Source: CAIPSZ01 sp038065015
Lineage (GTDB): Bacteria; Patescibacteriota; Patescibacteriia; PEXW01
Direction of reading: 5' to 3'
Length of the DNA stretch: 6,135 bases
Assembly: GCA_038065015.1 (NCBI GenBank)
Contig: JBBTRU010000031.1
Coordinates: 1 to 6,135, forward strand
Below, in pieces: positions 4,311 through 6,135 of this stretch (the first letter of the stretch is position 1; every line of letters begins with the position of its first letter). Below the pieces are notes generated by a model. The model was not told where the DNA came from. It saw only the letters and a program-made list of their open reading frames with translations, and ran no database searches. A program made the translations under genes and the position numbers.

Positions 4311-6135
4311 GTGAAAAAAGTTTCATCAACCATGTACGCAAAAAGCAAGCCAATTGGTTTGCGTTCGAGTAAAACGCGGACGGTCAAAAAGCCGCGTGCA
4401 CGTATTGTTGTTGTAAAACGTACAGTCACTGTAGTTACCCCACGCACCCGCCCGCAACGCCTCGCGGCGACGCGTGGCGGGCGGGCCCGACCGCGCCTAA
4501 CCCTGGCCGAGCGTTCCCGCCGCAGCGCGCTGCGGCTTTTGGCGCAGCGGCGTTTGCAGGCAAATTTGCGCGCAGTCGCAAAACTCAAAACTTTTTTCAC
4601 CCGCACGCTCGTCCAGTCCGCCGGTATGCTGGCAATGCTCGCAATTTTTGGCCTTGGCTTTTTGGGCCACGCGCAGACCAGCGGCCGCACTTATCAAGCC
4701 GCCCCCCAAACCTGCAGCGGCTGGGAGAACCCCGAGCAGGCAGTCGCCATAGACCTGCTGGGCAACGAAGATCTGGCCAACTTCAACGGCCAGAACAGCG
4801 CCACCATTGCCAGCCGGGCCGAAGGTGCAGCGGGCGAGCCGCTGCTGAAGTGCAAAGGTTTTGCCTTGCCCGAAGATTTTCCGCAGGACGTGGACATCAA
4901 GCACATCCAGCTCAACGTTTCTCTGGCGGCCATGGGCCACCCCGACAGCGTCGATGCGCTCGTCATTGAATCCAGCCTGGACGGCGAGCAGTGGAGCACC
5001 CTGGATTCGTTCTTCCTCACCGAAGACACCAGCAACGCCATAAACGGCGGGTACCGGACGTTCGACTTCCCTGCCCTTAACAAAGACAACCTGGGCAGCC
5101 TGCAGGTGCGCGTTCGGTTTGCCAGCGTGCCATCCGACGTAGCGGTGCGTGCTTTTGTGGATGGCCTAGCCTTGACGGTGGGCGTGCGCCAAGTGGTGTC
5201 GGCCGAAGCGCTGAACCTGCCGAAGAACGTGGTGCAGCTGGAGAAGCAGAACGTGCAGACCAACGAAGAGCCGGTGGTGAAGGTGGAAATTGAGAAGCAA
5301 GCCCGCCTGAAGTTCTTGGGCTTCAAAGACACCAAGCGCACCGTGGATGAGGTGCAGGTAACCACGCCCGAAGGCACGGTGCAGGTGGCCAGCTTCGACA
5401 TCCAGAACGTCACCGAGGGCGGCACTACCTACGCCAAGGTCAACATTCACACGGACAAGTTCACCCGGCCGGGTAAGTACACGGCGCAAGTAACCGTGCT
5501 GCAGGATAATAAACTTGCCGTGGTGAGTACGGAGTTTACCTGGGGCGTCCTGGTGATAAACATGAACCGTTCGGTGTACTGGCCGGGGGAAACCGTGCAA
5601 TTTGGCATGGGCGTGCTGGATCCGACTGGCCACACGGTGTGTGATGCCAAACTCACTTTAGCTATTGTTGCGCCGGACGGCACCAAAACCGTGCAGACCA
5701 CCGAGCAGACCGAAAAAGGCGTGCAGCGGTCCACCACCTGCGGGCGGGATAACGTTACGGACGTGGCCGACTACAGCGCCGAGTACGAGACGTATGACGA
5801 GGGCAACTACGCCGTCACGCTCACCGCAAAAACCGCGAGTGGCGAGTACACCATAACCGATACCGTTATTGTCGATGCGGTCATCCCGTATGCCATCAGC
5901 CGCCGGGGCAGCATGCGTATTTACCCGCCCGAGGCGTACACCATGGCCATTGACGTGCGGCCGCAAAAAGCTTTTCTGGGCGTGGTAGAAGACTACGTGC
6001 CGCCGTCTTTCGAGATACTCAAAGTCAGCGAGGGCGGCAAGGTTATTAAAGGCCAGCAGCGCACTACTATTCGCTGGTTTGTCGATTGGAAAGCCGGTAC
6101 AACGCACACGCTGACGTATCGCTACGACGCGCCCG
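4311..6135 (+). CDS. Large cell-surface protein with basic N-terminal extension and Ig-like domains, 3' end beyond window
   Basis: The open frame runs 608 codons without a stop to the window edge. Residues 1-98 are extremely basic, about thirty Lys/Arg with one Glu and no Asp. A hydrophobic segment follows at about 104-120 (AGMLAMLAIFGLGFLG), ending HAQT, which could be a signal-peptide end or a membrane anchor. Residues about 195-292 look like a beta-sandwich (SLDGEQWSTLDSFFL ... VRVRFASVP ... FVDGLALTV). Residues 330-415 form an Ig-like fold (PGKYTAQVTVL). Residues 415-520 resemble the alpha-2-macroglobulin MG2 domain (SVYWPGETVQFGMGVLD), with Cys residues that could pair. Residues 560-608 (DYVPPSFEI ... 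TIRWFVDWKAGTTHTLTYRYDAP) match a conserved block I associate with large surface proteins of Parcubacteria. The start may be GTG 4311 or in-frame ATG 4332; neither has a clear ribosome site. The gene is more GC-rich than the Xer gene. Probable role: cell-surface structure or adhesion; no catalytic motif seen. Confidence 0.85.
   Translation, partial: MKKVSSTMYAKSKPIGLRSSKTRTVKKPRARIVVVKRTVTVVTPRTRPQRLAATRGGRARPRLTLAERSRRSALRLLAQRRLQANLRAVAKLKTFFTRTLVQSAGMLAMLAIFGLGFLGHAQTSGRTYQAAPQTCSGWENPEQAVAIDLLGNEDLANFNGQNSATIASRAEGAAGEPLLKCKGFALPEDFPQDVDIKHIQLNVSLAAMGHPDSVDALVIESSLDGEQWSTLDSFFLTEDTSNAINGGYRTFDFPALNKDNLGSLQVRVRFASVPSDVAVRAFVDGLALTVGVRQVVSAEALNLPKNVVQLEKQNVQTNEEPVVKVEIEKQARLKFLGFKDTKRTVDEVQVTTPEGTVQVASFDIQNVTEGGTTYAKVNIHTDKFTRPGKYTAQVTVLQDNKLAVVSTEFTWGVLVINMNRSVYWPGETVQFGMGVLDPTGHTVCDAKLTLAIVAPDGTKTVQTTEQTEKGVQRSTTCGRDNVTDVADYSAEYETYDEGNYAVTLTAKTASGEYTITDTVIVDAVIPYAISRRGSMRIYPPEAYTMAIDVRPQKAFLGVVEDYVPPSFEILKVSEGGKVIKGQQRTTIRWFVDWKAGTTHTLTYRYDAP

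Noticed and set aside
4291..4314. Seven-codon upstream frame (ATG to TGA) overlapping the GTG start of the surface-protein gene
   Set aside because: It has no ribosome site and no meaningful peptide pattern; a short frame of this size arises easily by chance, although the GTGA overlap is suggestive.
4694..5425. Long minus-strand open frame (243 codons) inside the surface-protein gene
   Set aside because: It is antisense to a frame with clear beta-sandwich protein features, its product is Ser/Thr/Arg-rich with no recognisable motif, and it has no promoter or ribosome site. Long antisense frames are expected in GC-rich coding DNA. The same holds for minus-strand frames at 5166-5633 and 5658-6107.
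1..6135. CRISPR array, tRNA, rRNA, transposase or toxin-antitoxin pair
   Set aside because: No regularly spaced repeats, cloverleaf-like segments, DDE-type coding regions or known toxin/antitoxin motifs were seen on either strand. The 70-residue/membrane pair has no sign of being a toxin-antitoxin module.

Overview
This 6.1 kb window looks like a bacterial chromosome fragment, most likely a member of the Candidate Phyla Radiation (Patescibacteria, Parcubacteria-like). That placement is inferred from protein style: a six-cysteine domain ahead of a secreted hydrolase-like domain, and a large Ig-like surface protein of a kind I associate with that group. The clues fit but do not prove it. Genes read with TGA as stop, so the glycine recoding of Gracilibacteria/Absconditabacteria is not in use.

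Layout, left to right. Positions 1-584 (minus) hold the N-terminal two thirds of a XerC/XerD-type tyrosine recombinase, cut by the window edge, with a sigma70-like promoter so close to the ATG that the mRNA would be almost leaderless. Diverging from it, 729-1408 (plus) encodes a glycerophosphodiester phosphodiesterase carrying a one-base frameshift just before its second catalytic histidine. A hairpin and an intrinsic terminator follow (1467-1533), and a strong promoter for the next gene starts three bases later. Positions 1592-3202 (plus) encode a secreted 536-residue protein: signal segment, six-cysteine domain, then a polysaccharide-deacetylase-like barrel. It ends at convergent terminators (3275-3349) shared with the minus-strand genes.

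Positions 3366-3578 and 3629-4012 (minus) encode a 70-residue protein of unknown function and a 127-residue protein with two membrane segments. Both have strong Shine-Dalgarno sites, and each may have its own promoter. A noncoding divergent region (4013-4310) contains GC-rich palindromes resembling a REP/BIME element, flanked by two copies of a GGCAG...AATTTGTCA motif. From 4311 to the right edge (plus) runs the 5' part of a large cell-surface protein. It has a strikingly basic N-terminal extension of about 100 residues, a membrane or signal segment, and successive beta-sandwich domains including a macroglobulin MG2-like one.

The two large plus-strand genes and the membrane protein suggest a cell-envelope theme: surface display, glycan modification and possibly phospholipid head-group salvage. 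I see no CRISPR array, tRNA, rRNA, transposase or recognisable defence cassette. No complete new system is demonstrated. The most unusual items are the basic extension on the surface protein, the broken phosphodiesterase, and the palindrome block between divergent promoters.
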